7,986 nucleotides of DNA from Thalassospiraceae bacterium (GCA_030638205.1 DAOWFB010000021.1:1-7986), one strand, 5' to 3'. Positions 1 to 6,943 are shown, counted from the first letter of the stretch. Program-made: numbers and translations. The notes: generated by a model not told the origin, from the sequence alone.

Positions 1-823
1 CAAGCGTAACCAGAACACCAACAAATAAAAGTAAAATGCTGGCAAGCTGGGCCGCACCCGAGGGTGAATTCATGTTTAGCCAGACATCAAATATACCCGC
101 GGTAAATGTGGCGACGGCAAAGAAATCAACTGTGCCAAAATCATTTAAGGTTTCCATCATTACCAGACTAACCCCAACGGCAATTGCTGGGCGCGCCATT
201 GGTAGGGCTACCTTAAAAAAACCTTTCCATGGGCCACGTCCTAATGTTCTGCTTGCCTCTAACACGCAAACCGATTGTTCAAGAAAGGCCGAACGCGCGA
301 GCAGGTAAACATATGGGTACAAAACCATAGTCATCATGGTTGCGGCCCCGCCAAGGGATCTTATTTCCGGGAACCAATATTCGCCCTTTGTTTGCCAATC
401 AAATGTAGCTCGCAATGCATTTTGCATCGGCCCGGAATATTCAAGCAGGTCGGTATAGACGTAGGCAATTACATATGCAGGAACAGCCATGGGTAACAAA
501 AGCGCCCATTCAAATATGCGCTTGGCCGGGAAATTACACATGGTAACAATCCAGGCGGTGCCGGTGCCAATTACAAATGTTCCAAAGCCAACACCGGTCA
601 TAAGAATAAGGGTCGTTATGACGTAACGGCTTAGTACCGTATCAAAAAGGTGTCGCCAGATGTCTTCGGTGGGCGCAATTGCAAGCCCTATTACGGTAGC
701 AATAGGAATTGCCGCAATGCATGCCACAACAAGAACGGACACAGTCCAGCCGTCTAGCTTTGCGCCAATAAGGGCAAATATGGACAGACCATTTTTATTG
801 CTTGCCAATGTTTGAGCCGTCAC
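1..823 (-). CDS. fbpB: Iron(III) ABC transporter permease, FbpB type (partial, runs off left edge)
   Basis: This is the inner-membrane permease of a ferric-iron ABC importer, expected to take iron from the binding protein encoded just upstream and to work with an ATPase not in this window. I read 274 codons from a GTG start at 823-821, with an SD-like AAAGGGA about 8 bases upstream; the 3' end is missing. Hydrophobic segments lie at about residues 26-51, 66-92, 105-123, 157-176, 213-224 and 257-274. The permease EAA loop is visible at residues 189-208, beginning EAS, with Gly195 and an LP pair at 207-208. The stretch NDFGTVDFFAVATF at about 226-239 is typical of FbpB. Full-length FbpB proteins are about 500-550 residues with two such halves, so about half is seen. 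The gene starts 28 bp after the fbpA stop, so the two are surely one operon. The family call is firm; the substrate is inferred from the family and the neighbour. Confidence 0.88.
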   Translation of the reverse strand, partial: MTAQTLASNKNGLSIFALIGAKLDGWTVSVLVVACIAAIPIATVIGLAIAPTEDIWRHLFDTVLSRYVITTLILMTGVGFGTFVIGTGTAWIVTMCNFPAKRIFEWALLLPMAVPAYVIAYVYTDLLEYSGPMQNALRATFDWQTKGEYWFPEIRSLGGAATMMTMVLYPYVYLLARSAFLEQSVCVLEASRTLGRGPWKGFFKVALPMARPAIAVGVSLVMMETLNDFGTVDFFAVATFTAGIFDVWLNMNSPSGAAQLASILLLFVGVLVTL

Positions 824-851
824 TTCTATATCCCTTTAAGGCCGCATGCGG

Positions 852-1991
852 TTAGTGGTTGAACCCAACCCTGTCCATCATCTTTGCCGCATCGTTATGA
901 AGCGCTGCTATATCAATTAAACGCTGTTTATCAGGTTTGAAGTTTCCCCATGAAGCCACCATGGGGTGTAATGGAACATCTTTTTTAAGGGGATATTCAA
1001 AATTTTGCGCAGCATATATTCTTTGCGCTGTATCAGAAACAAGAAATTCCAATAATAACTTTGCCCCAACAATGTGCTCGGCGCTTTTAGTTATGCCGGC
1101 TGCTGAAATGTTTACGTGCGCACCGCGCACAAGTGTTGAATTTTTTGAAACCATACTATCAAGTTGGTTGGCGGGCTGGCTATCGGGCTGATTAGGAAAA
1201 ATAATATTTACCGATGATGCCCATTTTTTTTCATCCGGTTTTTCTTCGTTGGTCAGCATTTTACCCAAATAATAACTATTACCGACTGCGATATCGCATT
1301 CGCCCTCAAAAATAGCGCGAACTTGTGCACGATCATTTCCCTGTGGACGACGGGCAAGATTCTCTTTTACGCCAGCAATCCAGCTTTCGGCCTTTTCAGA
1401 GCCAAGCGCATTAATAACAGATGCCAACAGCGAAATATTATATTCGTGCTTACCCGAACGCATGCAAATGCGACCTTTAAAACGCGGGTTGGCCAAGTCT
1501 TCATAAGTTTTTATTTCACCGGGTTTGACACGTTTTTTATGAGCAAAAATTACCCGCGCCCGGTAGGTCAGCCCAAACCACAAATTATCCGGATGGCGAT
1601 AAGAGGGGGCAATATTTTCTTCAAGCAGTGAAGATACTACAGGTTGCAATAATCCTTCGCGGGCAATGGCATCGATTCTTGTGATATCGGCTGCCAATAC
1701 TGCATCAGCCGGGCTGTTCATGCCTTCTGCTTTTAGGCGTTGAAGTATGCCTTTTTTGGCATAAACGGCATTTACCTTAATGCCGGTTTCCTTGGTGAAA
1801 GCTTCTAGCAGGGGGCGCATTAGGAACGATTGGCGGTATGAATAAAGGTTTACAGGCCCATCTTTACCCAAGGCAATTGCGTGACCTGCGGGCAGCAGGG
1901 TCAGCATGGCGCTCATTATGCCTACTATAATGGTAAAAAAGGCGGCACTATAGCCGCTATAATTTAAGTACCTTGTTGTTTTTATTACCAT
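852..1991 (-). CDS. fbpA: Periplasmic iron(III)-binding protein, FbpA/FutA family
   Basis: This is the periplasmic solute-binding protein of a ferric-iron ABC importer (379 aa). The N-terminus has a signal sequence: basic residues, a hydrophobic stretch at about 17-34 and a likely cleavage site near residues 38-40 (AGHAIA). The mature protein begins with the family hallmark VNLYSYR (47-53). Candidate iron-ligand tyrosines are Tyr50, Tyr143 (in LTYRAR) and the adjacent pair Tyr240-Tyr241 (GNSYYLGK), matching the paired tyrosines of FbpA/FutA. The C-terminal segments HVNISAAGITKSA (292-304) and VASWGNFKPD (345-354) are also family signatures. Between them and the usual FPNQ motif (265-268) there is an insertion of about 18-20 residues, discussed in the findings. 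The ATG at 1991 is the first in frame after a stop; its SD (AGAG, about 12 bases upstream) is weak, and an out-of-frame ATG with four codons before a stop lies just in front. It heads the operon with fbpB. Confidence 0.93.
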   Translation of the reverse strand: MVIKTTRYLNYSGYSAAFFTIIVGIMSAMLTLLPAGHAIALGKDGPVNLYSYRQSFLMRPLLEAFTKETGIKVNAVYAKKGILQRLKAEGMNSPADAVLAADITRIDAIAREGLLQPVVSSLLEENIAPSYRHPDNLWFGLTYRARVIFAHKKRVKPGEIKTYEDLANPRFKGRICMRSGKHEYNISLLASVINALGSEKAESWIAGVKENLARRPQGNDRAQVRAIFEGECDIAVGNSYYLGKMLTNEEKPDEKKWASSVNIIFPNQPDSQPANQLDSMVSKNSTLVRGAHVNISAAGITKSAEHIVGAKLLLEFLVSDTAQRIYAAQNFEYPLKKDVPLHPMVASWGNFKPDKQRLIDIAALHNDAAKMMDRVGFNH

Positions 1992-2017
1992 TTTGCCATA
2001 ATCTCTATTTTAGAATG

Positions 2018-2091
2018 AGTTGCAACTGCGAATTATTCGCAACAACATGGATAAACTATACCCCAAACTTGCAAGTTGCAACTCGAATAAT
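2018..2091. promoter_or_regulatory. Fur-like operator region upstream of fbpA (two related elements)
   Basis: At 2027-2041 lies TGCGAATTATTCGCA, a perfect 7-1-7 inverted repeat. It has the geometry of the classical Fur box (TGATAAT-n-ATTATCA) and differs from it only in the central two bases of each arm. The palindrome AGTTGCAACT abuts it at 2018-2027 and recurs at 2074-2083, each time followed by a CGAAT(T/A)AT stretch, so an 18-base element is present twice, the second copy with a one-base gap. On the minus strand a possible weak core promoter for fbpA lies between them (-35 TTGCAA at 2081-2076, -10 TATAGT at 2060-2055, 15-base spacer), which would put the perfect box next to the transcription start. 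Iron-responsive repression of fbpA by a Fur-family protein is inferred from the motif and the gene it precedes. The fliX side of this gap shows no promoter I would defend. Confidence 0.6.
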
Positions 2092-2225
2092 GGCCCCAGG
2101 GGTACGCCAAGTATGAGGCGGGCGGTGCTATTCATTAGTTAAGGGCTTGTGATATATGATATTCGCGGCCAAAGTCTTACGTAATAAATGTTTATTGGGC
2201 CTTTTAAGGAGTTTACCAAACTTAA

Positions 2226-2675
2226 GTGTCTATCAAAATAACAGGACCCAGAGGAACTAAATCGCCAAGCGGCCCCAAACGCACAAAAGGGGCGGGATCT
2301 GCTGGCGGGTCATCCTTTGCCGATCAACTTAAGGCAGCTCAAGGGGCTTCTGGCTTCGAGGGGGTTGCGGATTCTGCCATTGTTGAAAAATCTCAGGTCG
2401 AAGGCGTTGACGCCATTCTTGCCATGCAGGAATCCGGTGATGGCGGTGAAGATCGCGCCAAAAAACAAGCCCGTGCCTATGGCATTGAACTTCTTGATAG
2501 ACTTAGTGAATTGCAGGATGGCCTTTTGCTTGGCGCAATTCCCAAGGATAAATTGATGGAAATTGCCCATAAAATACGCTCAGAGCGTAAAAAGGTCAAT
2601 GATAAGCAGCTAAACGATATATTGGATGAGATTGAACTGCGTGCCGAGGTAGAAATAGCTAAATATACCAGATAG
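2226..2675 (+). CDS. fliX: FliX, flagellar assembly trans-acting regulator
   Basis: FliX is an alphaproteobacterial protein that, in Caulobacter, binds the sigma-54 activator FlbD and couples early basal-body assembly to later flagellar gene transcription. This 149-aa protein has the family layout: a short N-terminal MSIKITGP segment, a low-complexity Gly/Ser/Lys linker (about 8-30), a FADQL helix (31-35), a weakly conserved middle, and the conserved C-terminal helical region at about 84-146. That region includes ELLDRLSELQDGLLLGAIP and ends in LDEIELRAEVEIAKY, the best family signature. The start is GTG at 2226, forced by an in-frame TAA directly before it. The SD AAGGAG at 2206-2211 is strong but 14 bases away, longer than usual. 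The gene lies in a flagellar cluster whose flgF promoter has the sigma-54 architecture that FliX/FlbD is known to control. No terminator is evident before dksA, so read-through is possible. Confidence 0.9.
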   Translation: MSIKITGPRGTKSPSGPKRTKGAGSAGGSSFADQLKAAQGASGFEGVADSAIVEKSQVEGVDAILAMQESGDGGEDRAKKQARAYGIELLDRLSELQDGLLLGAIPKDKLMEIAHKIRSERKKVNDKQLNDILDEIELRAEVEIAKYTR

Positions 2676-2735
2676 TTATAAGATTTAGACCCAGTTTTTC
2701 CACCATAATTTCCCTTAAATTACCCAAAACCCCCC

Positions 2736-2764
2736 TTGCTTAGAACCGCTTGCTTCAATATAAG
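2736..2764 (+). promoter_or_regulatory. Predicted sigma-70-type promoter of dksA
   Basis: TTGCTT at 2736-2741 and TATAAG at 2759-2764 are separated by exactly 17 bases, a good match in spacing and a close match to the -10 consensus. Transcription would start near 2771, about 65 bases before the preferred dksA start codon. The 133-bp gap after fliX is otherwise empty, which supports a separate dksA transcript. This is motif evidence only. Confidence 0.5.
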
Positions 2765-2835
2765 TCCCGGCAACTGATTAAGTGGGGGCTTGAGGCCAAT
2801 ATGGCTGAATGCTTAGTTTAAGGGACATATTGCAA

Positions 2836-3252
2836 ATGAACGTTACACTTCCGCCTGATTACAAACCTTCCGATAAGGAAGAGTTCATGAACGCAACAAT
2901 GCGGGAATATTTCCGCAAGCGTTTGGATGAATGGAAAGCAGAGCTATTAAGTGAGTCAAGTGAAACCATTCAACATCTTCAGGAAAGCTCTATGCTGGAA
3001 CCTGATATTGCTGATCGCGCTTCGCTTGAAACCGAGCACGCACTTGAATTGCGTACCCGTGACCGCGCCCGCAAGTTAATCTCTAAAATTGACGAAGCGT
3101 TAGAGCGCCTTGATGATGGTTCTTTTGGTTTTTGTGAAGATACCCACGAACCTATTTCCGTGCGCCGGCTTGAGGCTCGCCCCATAGCGACCCTCTCCAT
3201 TGATGCGCAGGAACGCCACGAGCGTATGGAAAAAACTCATAGAGACGATTGA
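2836..3252 (+). CDS. dksA: RNA polymerase-binding transcription factor DksA, single-cysteine form
   Basis: DksA binds the RNA polymerase secondary channel and, with ppGpp, retunes promoters in the stringent response. I chose the ATG at 2836 (138 aa) over an upstream in-frame ATG at 2809, because AAGGGA at 2820-2825 sits 10 bases before it and because MNVTLPPDYKPSD matches the usual start of alphaproteobacterial DksA. The coiled coil spans about residues 20-95; its tip keeps the acidic pair as DIADRA (Asp57 and Asp60), the motif needed for activity in E. coli DksA. The globular domain has FGFCEDTHEPISVRRLEARPIATLSIDAQE, where the four zinc cysteines of E. coli DksA are Cys100, Thr103, Ser121 and Ala124. 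Only one cysteine remains, so zinc binding by the usual site is not possible. Such single-cysteine DksA proteins are known in alphaproteobacteria and keep DksA activity. It lies between fliX and the convergent flgH operon. Confidence 0.93.
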   Translation: MNVTLPPDYKPSDKEEFMNATMREYFRKRLDEWKAELLSESSETIQHLQESSMLEPDIADRASLETEHALELRTRDRARKLISKIDEALERLDDGSFGFCEDTHEPISVRRLEARPIATLSIDAQERHERMEKTHRDD

Positions 3253-3285
3253 TTGGGAAATGAAGCCCAGCGCACAAGCGTGCGT

Positions 3286-3308
3286 CGCAGCTATTGCTGC
3301 GTTCTTTT
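3286..3308 (+). terminator. Intrinsic terminator of dksA
   Basis: CGCAGC (3286-3291), a TATT loop and GCTGCG (3296-3301) form a perfect 6-bp stem followed by TTCTTTT (3302-3308). It lies 34 bases after the dksA stop and has the form of a Rho-independent terminator for the plus strand. Confidence 0.65.
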
Positions 3309-3351
3309 CAATTAATGGTGCGCTGTTTTACTCAAGCGGCAAAACTGTCGC

Positions 3352-3372
3352 CGCCGCTTATGCGGCGTTCTT
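3352..3372 (+). terminator. Second, similar hairpin downstream of dksA
   Basis: CGCCGC (3352-3357), a TTAT loop and GCGGCG (3362-3367) form a 6-bp GC-only stem followed by TTCTT (3368-3372). It copies the layout of the hairpin at 3286-3301, down to the four-base AT loop and the TTCTT tail, and may be a back-up terminator. The T-run is short, so this call is weaker. Confidence 0.45.
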
Positions 3373-3408
3373 AAATAAAAAGAAGGCCGGAGCATAAACT
3401 CCGGCCTT
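3373..3408 (-). terminator. Intrinsic terminator of the flgF-G-A-H operon
   Basis: A perfect 10-bp stem (AAGGCCGGAG at 3383-3392, CTCCGGCCTT at 3399-3408) encloses a six-base loop. Read on the minus strand it is followed by CTTTTTATTT (3382-3373), a classic U-tract, and it sits 58 bases beyond the flgH stop. Read on the plus strand the tail is only AAGTTTTG, so it may work weakly for dksA too. It is the strongest terminator in the window. Confidence 0.88.
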
Positions 3409-3466
3409 AAGTTTTGTGAAAGAGGGGGCATTAAGCCACCACTTTCGAACGGGAACGATCGAAGGC

Positions 3467-4231
3467 TCAGAACGGGAACAAGATATCCCAGATCTGAGTT
3501 CCCCAGCGAGGTTGCTGGAGATTGCTGAGCGTACCGCGGCCACCATAGGCCACACGCATCTCGGCAATACGTTCGTGAGTTACGGTGTTGTCCGATTCAA
3601 TATCGCCCGGGCGAACTACACCCGTCACCATTAGCTCACGTAATTCTGAATTAACCATTACTTCTTGCCTGCCCAAAATAACCAACGACCCATTGGGGAG
3701 TATCTGTGTCACCACAGCAGCAAAGGTCAGGTTTATTTGTTCGCTTCTGCCGATGGAGCCATCGCCAGATGTATTGTGATTGTTGCCAAAGCTAATAACG
3801 CTGGTTGGATCAAATCCAATCGGCAAATTATTTTTGGCAATCTTGGTTTCAAAACCCATAAGCTTTGTTACGTCTGTATCTTCGCTATCATTGCGTTTGC
3901 GTGATGTTGAATTTGCCAGCGAAGCGCTATCATTTAGCGAAAGATTAACAACCAGGGTATCGCCAATTTCTTTGGCGCGGTGGTCTTTGAAAAATGCCTT
4001 CGCGCCCGCCCGCCACAATGAATTTGGGTTTTTGTTTTCTACAACTGCTTGGGGCATCGGCATTGATACGGGTCGATACTTAGGGATGCTTTCCGGGTTG
4101 GTTATTTGGGTCAGTTTCGGCCCATCGCCAATTTCGGAAATACGTGAAGTTGTCTGGCAGGCGGAAAGCGTTAGGGCTGCGACGCCAATAGCTATTCCCA
4201 ATGACAGATTTTTATTTTTAATTGTGCTCAT
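3467..4231 (-). CDS. flgH: Flagellar L-ring lipoprotein FlgH
   Basis: FlgH forms the outer-membrane L-ring, the bushing around the rod of the Gram-negative flagellum. I chose the ATG at 4231 (254 aa), as AAGGAG lies 7 bases upstream. An in-frame ATG at 4255, two bases after the flgA stop, would add eight residues in front of the signal peptide and has no better ribosome site. Residues 1-25 are a lipoprotein signal: MSTIKNK, a hydrophobic stretch, then the lipobox LSAC with Cys25 as the lipidation site. Further family signs are SLWRAGAKAFFKDHRAKEIGD with VVNLSLNDSA, the NLTFAAVVTQILPNGSLVILG block, a VTGVVRPGDI segment and the C-terminal WGTQIWDILFPF. Length is as expected for alphaproteobacterial FlgH. 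It is the last gene of the operon, 25 bases after flgA, with the terminator at 3373-3408 behind it. Confidence 0.95.
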   Translation of the reverse strand: MSTIKNKNLSLGIAIGVAALTLSACQTTSRISEIGDGPKLTQITNPESIPKYRPVSMPMPQAVVENKNPNSLWRAGAKAFFKDHRAKEIGDTLVVNLSLNDSASLANSTSRKRNDSEDTDVTKLMGFETKIAKNNLPIGFDPTSVISFGNNHNTSGDGSIGRSEQINLTFAAVVTQILPNGSLVILGRQEVMVNSELRELMVTGVVRPGDIESDNTVTHERIAEMRVAYGGRGTLSNLQQPRWGTQIWDILFPF

Positions 4232-4256
4232 GGCCGTTCTCCTTAGATTCCACATG

Positions 4257-5225
4257 TTATTTCATGGCCAGGTTGACCGAAGAGTTGACACGGGCAGTGC
4301 CCGGTCCCGTTATCTCGGCCTCAATAACGGTGTTTGTCTGCGAATTTGAAACACGAATAATGTCACCACGACTACCGTGCTCAAGGGCGCGGCCTTTGGT
4401 GGTTAGCCGCATTAATTTGGTTGTTAGCTTGATAGTTACGCTTGAACCTTTTTCCACCATCAATGGGCGGCGAATTTCCGATGTCCTTACGGGATGATTA
4501 GCCGCGATTGTGCGTTTTGCGGTCATGCCGATTAGATCGGCGTGGTCAATTATTGCGTCGCGCTGCAAACTGATTGAACGAACTTTTATCCAGCGAATAT
4601 CACGCTTTGTAATGTTGTCACCGCGCAAGATTCGTCTGGATAGAACAGGAATCTCAGTTACCGCATCAACCCTGCCGCTGACACGCACTTGTTGTGACCC
4701 ATTTTCGCCTTTCCATAATAATTTGGCGCTAAAGCGTCCGCTAACGCGGTCATGGGATATGTCTTCGACCCTTAATTCACCACCAAGACCCACGGGGGCA
4801 TAAAGGCGCATGGATTTATTTGAAAGGGTAACTTTAGAAGAGGGATCAACCCCATCTTCGATTAGGCGTTGGGTAAGGATGGATTTAATTTCACTTGTTT
4901 CTATTATCTCTGAATTTCTCTCAACTATTGTACGCTCCAGCCCCGAAGTCGGAGCCCAGTTAATATTGAACGCCTTTGCCACACGCCCTAACCACGGGGC
5001 ATCAAACACCGCTTTTTGTCCGGCATTGGGTGCATAGGCAACGGCTTGGCTAGATTTTTCGCCAGCATTGGTGAATATATCGCCTAATAATACAACTTCG
5101 CCGCTTACCATTACATGGCTATTTAGGGTTGTGGGCTCTGACTTGGCGGCAGCAAGAGAATTTCCCGATGTAAATAGCAAAACTGCCATTGATGCCGCAA
5201 ATAGTATGAATGAAAATTGTTTCAT
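4257..5225 (-). CDS. flgA: Flagellar basal body P-ring formation protein FlgA
   Basis: FlgA is the periplasmic chaperone that helps FlgI assemble into the P-ring around the rod. The 322-aa product has a signal peptide (about residues 1-26, ending SLAAA). It then has an N-terminal region with VSGEVVLLGDIFTNAG (40-55), which is typical of alphaproteobacterial FlgA, and a C-terminal SAF-type domain from about residue 187. That domain includes IPVLSRRILRGDNITKRDIRW (192-212), LIGMTAKRTIAANHPVR (231-247) and a GDIIRVSN segment (287-294) near the end. It is longer than enterobacterial FlgA (about 220 aa), in keeping with the longer alphaproteobacterial form. An SD (AAGGA, 5237-5233) lies 7 bases before the ATG. 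The gap to flgG is 25 bases. flgI, its partner, is not in the window. Confidence 0.92.
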   Translation of the reverse strand: MKQFSFILFAASMAVLLFTSGNSLAAAKSEPTTLNSHVMVSGEVVLLGDIFTNAGEKSSQAVAYAPNAGQKAVFDAPWLGRVAKAFNINWAPTSGLERTIVERNSEIIETSEIKSILTQRLIEDGVDPSSKVTLSNKSMRLYAPVGLGGELRVEDISHDRVSGRFSAKLLWKGENGSQQVRVSGRVDAVTEIPVLSRRILRGDNITKRDIRWIKVRSISLQRDAIIDHADLIGMTAKRTIAANHPVRTSEIRRPLMVEKGSSVTIKLTTKLMRLTTKGRALEHGSRGDIIRVSNSQTNTVIEAEITGPGTARVNSSVNLAMK

Positions 5226-5250
5226 AATTTTTTCCTTAATCTCTTAAGGC

Positions 5251-6036
5251 CTATCTCATTTGTGATACGGTGCGCATCATTTCATCCGAGGTGGTAATAA
5301 TCTTGGAATTCATTTCATATGCACGCTGGGCTGATATCAGATTTGAAATTTCTTCCACCGCGTTAACATTGGATGTTTCAAGGAACCCTTGAAGAATTGT
5401 TCCGTATCCAGATGATCCGGGCGTAGCTGTTAAAGCCGCACCAGACGCTGTTGTTTCGAGGTATAGGTTCGAGCCAACTGACTCCAGTCCGGTGTCGTTG
5501 GCAAAGTTAGCAATTTGTAATTGACCAACGTTTTGATAATCAACCTGCCCATCAAGCTTTACCTGAACTTCGCCAGATGTATTGATAGCAACATCAACCG
5601 CGTTATCCGGAACCGTTATTGCTGGTAAAACCGAATAGCCGTCATGGGTAACTACCAATCCGTCGGCATTTAATTGAAATGTTCCGTCACGGGTATATGC
5701 GGTTGTGCCGTCTGGCATTTGAATTTGAAAATAACCGTTACCCTGCACTGCCATATCAAAGGTGTTATCTGTTGGGCTAAGGTTGCCTTGTTCGTGGATG
5801 CGGTAAACGGCAGCCAATTTAACGCCAAGCCCCAACTGCACGCCCGATGGAACAACCGTGCCGGCATCGGATGATGTTGAGCCAACCCGCCTAAGGTTTT
5901 GATACATCAGGTCGTGAAATTCGGTACGCCTGCGCATATAGCCGGTGGTGTTCATGTTAGCCAAGTTGTTGGAAACAACCTCGACGTTTTTTTGCTGGGC
6001 AAGCATGCCCGTTGCAGCGATGTTAAGTGATCTCAT
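5251..6036 (-). CDS. flgG: Flagellar distal rod protein FlgG
   Basis: FlgG is the distal rod subunit, exported by the flagellar type III system and assembled between the proximal rod and the hook. The 261-aa length is standard. The N-terminal rod signature is clear (NNLANMNTTGYMRRR at 23-37), and the C-terminal helix GFLETSNVNAVEEISNLISAQRAYEMNSK (217-245) is the matching coiled-coil end. The segment at about 47-72, with SGVQLGLGVK, corresponds to the FlgG-specific stretch that separates FlgG from the hook protein FlgE and makes the rod rigid. The SD AAAGGA is 8 bases before the ATG. It lies 96 bases after flgF and 25 before flgA in one operon. Confidence 0.97.
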   Translation of the reverse strand: MRSLNIAATGMLAQQKNVEVVSNNLANMNTTGYMRRRTEFHDLMYQNLRRVGSTSSDAGTVVPSGVQLGLGVKLAAVYRIHEQGNLSPTDNTFDMAVQGNGYFQIQMPDGTTAYTRDGTFQLNADGLVVTHDGYSVLPAITVPDNAVDVAINTSGEVQVKLDGQVDYQNVGQLQIANFANDTGLESVGSNLYLETTASGAALTATPGSSGYGTILQGFLETSNVNAVEEISNLISAQRAYEMNSKIITTSDEMMRTVSQMR

Positions 6037-6072
6037 TGTTCCAGTCCTTTCTTAGGTAACGTTTCTTTAAAA

Positions 6073-6086
6073 GCCTTATTTAAGGC
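6073..6086 (-). other. Small hairpin in the flgF-flgG intergenic gap
   Basis: GCCTTATTTAAGGC is a perfect inverted repeat (5-bp stem with a four-base loop). On the minus strand it is followed by TTTTAAAG. It lies in the only sizeable gap of the operon (96 bases). The stem is short and AT-rich, so it may at most act as a weak attenuator or an RNA-processing or stability element; it could also be chance. Confidence 0.3.
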
Positions 6087-6132
6087 GATTATTATTTGTA
6101 TGTTCCTGTTAAACTTACTCAGCTATTTGTTT

Positions 6133-6876
6133 TTATTGCCCGCTTGATAAGCTTGGAAGTTCGCGCACAATCCGGCGAATACGTTCGTCTTCGCGGTCAA
6201 TCATTTTTTGCGTCGACGCGTATTGTCTTGAAACTTCCATCATTCGAGCCATTTCAAGAATTGGCTCAACGTTTGAACCCTCTATCATGCCTTGGGCCAC
6301 TTTCGGGCGCTCTATGACGGTTGGTTGTTCGTTGGTGGCAAAGTAGCCACCTTCGGCACGAAACATGTCTTGCTGGTTGTTGAATTTTACAATCTTTAGC
6401 TTTCCCAATTCACCGTTTTCGGTTGAAATGGTTCCATCAGATGTGATTGTTATTTGCGTATCTTCGGGGGCAAAAAATATTGGCGTTCCGGCATCGGTTA
6501 GAACCGGATCGCCCTTTTGGGTGACAAGCTGGCCACCGCTATCCATGCTAAAACTGCCACCCCGGGTATAGCGTTCACCATTTGGGGTTTGAACGGCAAA
6601 ATAACCATCTTCATGGATTGCCAGATCCAGCGGATTATCTGTTTTAGTCATGGGGCCATCCATGGTGTTGCGAAAGCTTGCAACATCGCGAACATACGAA
6701 AGACCCTGAGCGGCGATTGATGTGTCTGAGCGTGATCTTACGACCTGATCCACGAAGAGCATGCGCTCGCCCTTGTATCCGGTGGTATTCATGTTTGCCA
6801 TATTGTTGGCAATGGCGCTCATTTCATTACGTAGGGCCGACTGGCGCGAAAGCGCAATATATGATGTGGTTTCCAT
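6133..6876 (-). CDS. flgF: Flagellar proximal rod protein FlgF
   Basis: FlgF is one of the rod subunits of the flagellar basal body. The 247-aa product has the rod N-terminal signature ANNMANMNTTGYKGERMLF (23-41), then DNPLDLAIHEDGYFAVQTP (80-98) and ERYTRGGSF (101-109), all typical of FlgF. The C-terminal GMIEGSNVEPILEMARMMEVSRQYASTQK helix (196-224) completes the family. It lacks the FlgG-specific stretch, which separates it from its neighbour. The ATG at 6876 has only a modest SD (GGGA about 9 bases upstream). It is the first gene of the operon, preceded by a sigma-54 promoter at 6944-6959 with a leader of about 57 bases. Confidence 0.95.
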   Translation of the reverse strand: METTSYIALSRQSALRNEMSAIANNMANMNTTGYKGERMLFVDQVVRSRSDTSIAAQGLSYVRDVASFRNTMDGPMTKTDNPLDLAIHEDGYFAVQTPNGERYTRGGSFSMDSGGQLVTQKGDPVLTDAGTPIFFAPEDTQITITSDGTISTENGELGKLKIVKFNNQQDMFRAEGGYFATNEQPTVIERPKVAQGMIEGSNVEPILEMARMMEVSRQYASTQKMIDREDERIRRIVRELPSLSSGQ

Positions 6877-6943
6877 CTTGTTTTTCCCGATCGTATTTCC
6901 GTTTTGTCTGCGCTCTTTGGCGCGGTATTATTACCGTTAAAAA

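Noticed and set aside
842..851. Palindrome CCGCATGCGG between fbpA and fbpB
   Set aside because: A perfect 10-base palindrome, but a hairpin would have almost no loop and no T-run follows; probably chance within a 28-base gap.
2101..2225. Possible promoters for fliX (for example TATGAT at 2155-2160)
   Set aside because: No -35 at suitable spacing, no sigma-54 GG/GC spacing and no CtrA box; I could not defend any one of them.
2809..2835. Upstream start for dksA adding nine residues
   Set aside because: Its SD-like GAGG is 13 bases away and the extra residues do not match the family, whereas the ATG at 2836 has AAGGGA at good distance.
3200..3397. Plus-strand open frame of 65 codons downstream of and overlapping the dksA end, including a hydrophobic 45-codon form from the ATG at 3260
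   Set aside because: It overlaps dksA at its start, has no properly spaced ribosome site, and its Ala-rich repeats are simply the translated hairpins of the terminator region.
3780..4349. Plus-strand open frame of 189 codons, the longest opposite the flagellar operon
   Set aside because: It lies antisense to flgH and the end of flgA, whose protein families are certain, and its translation shows no family feature.
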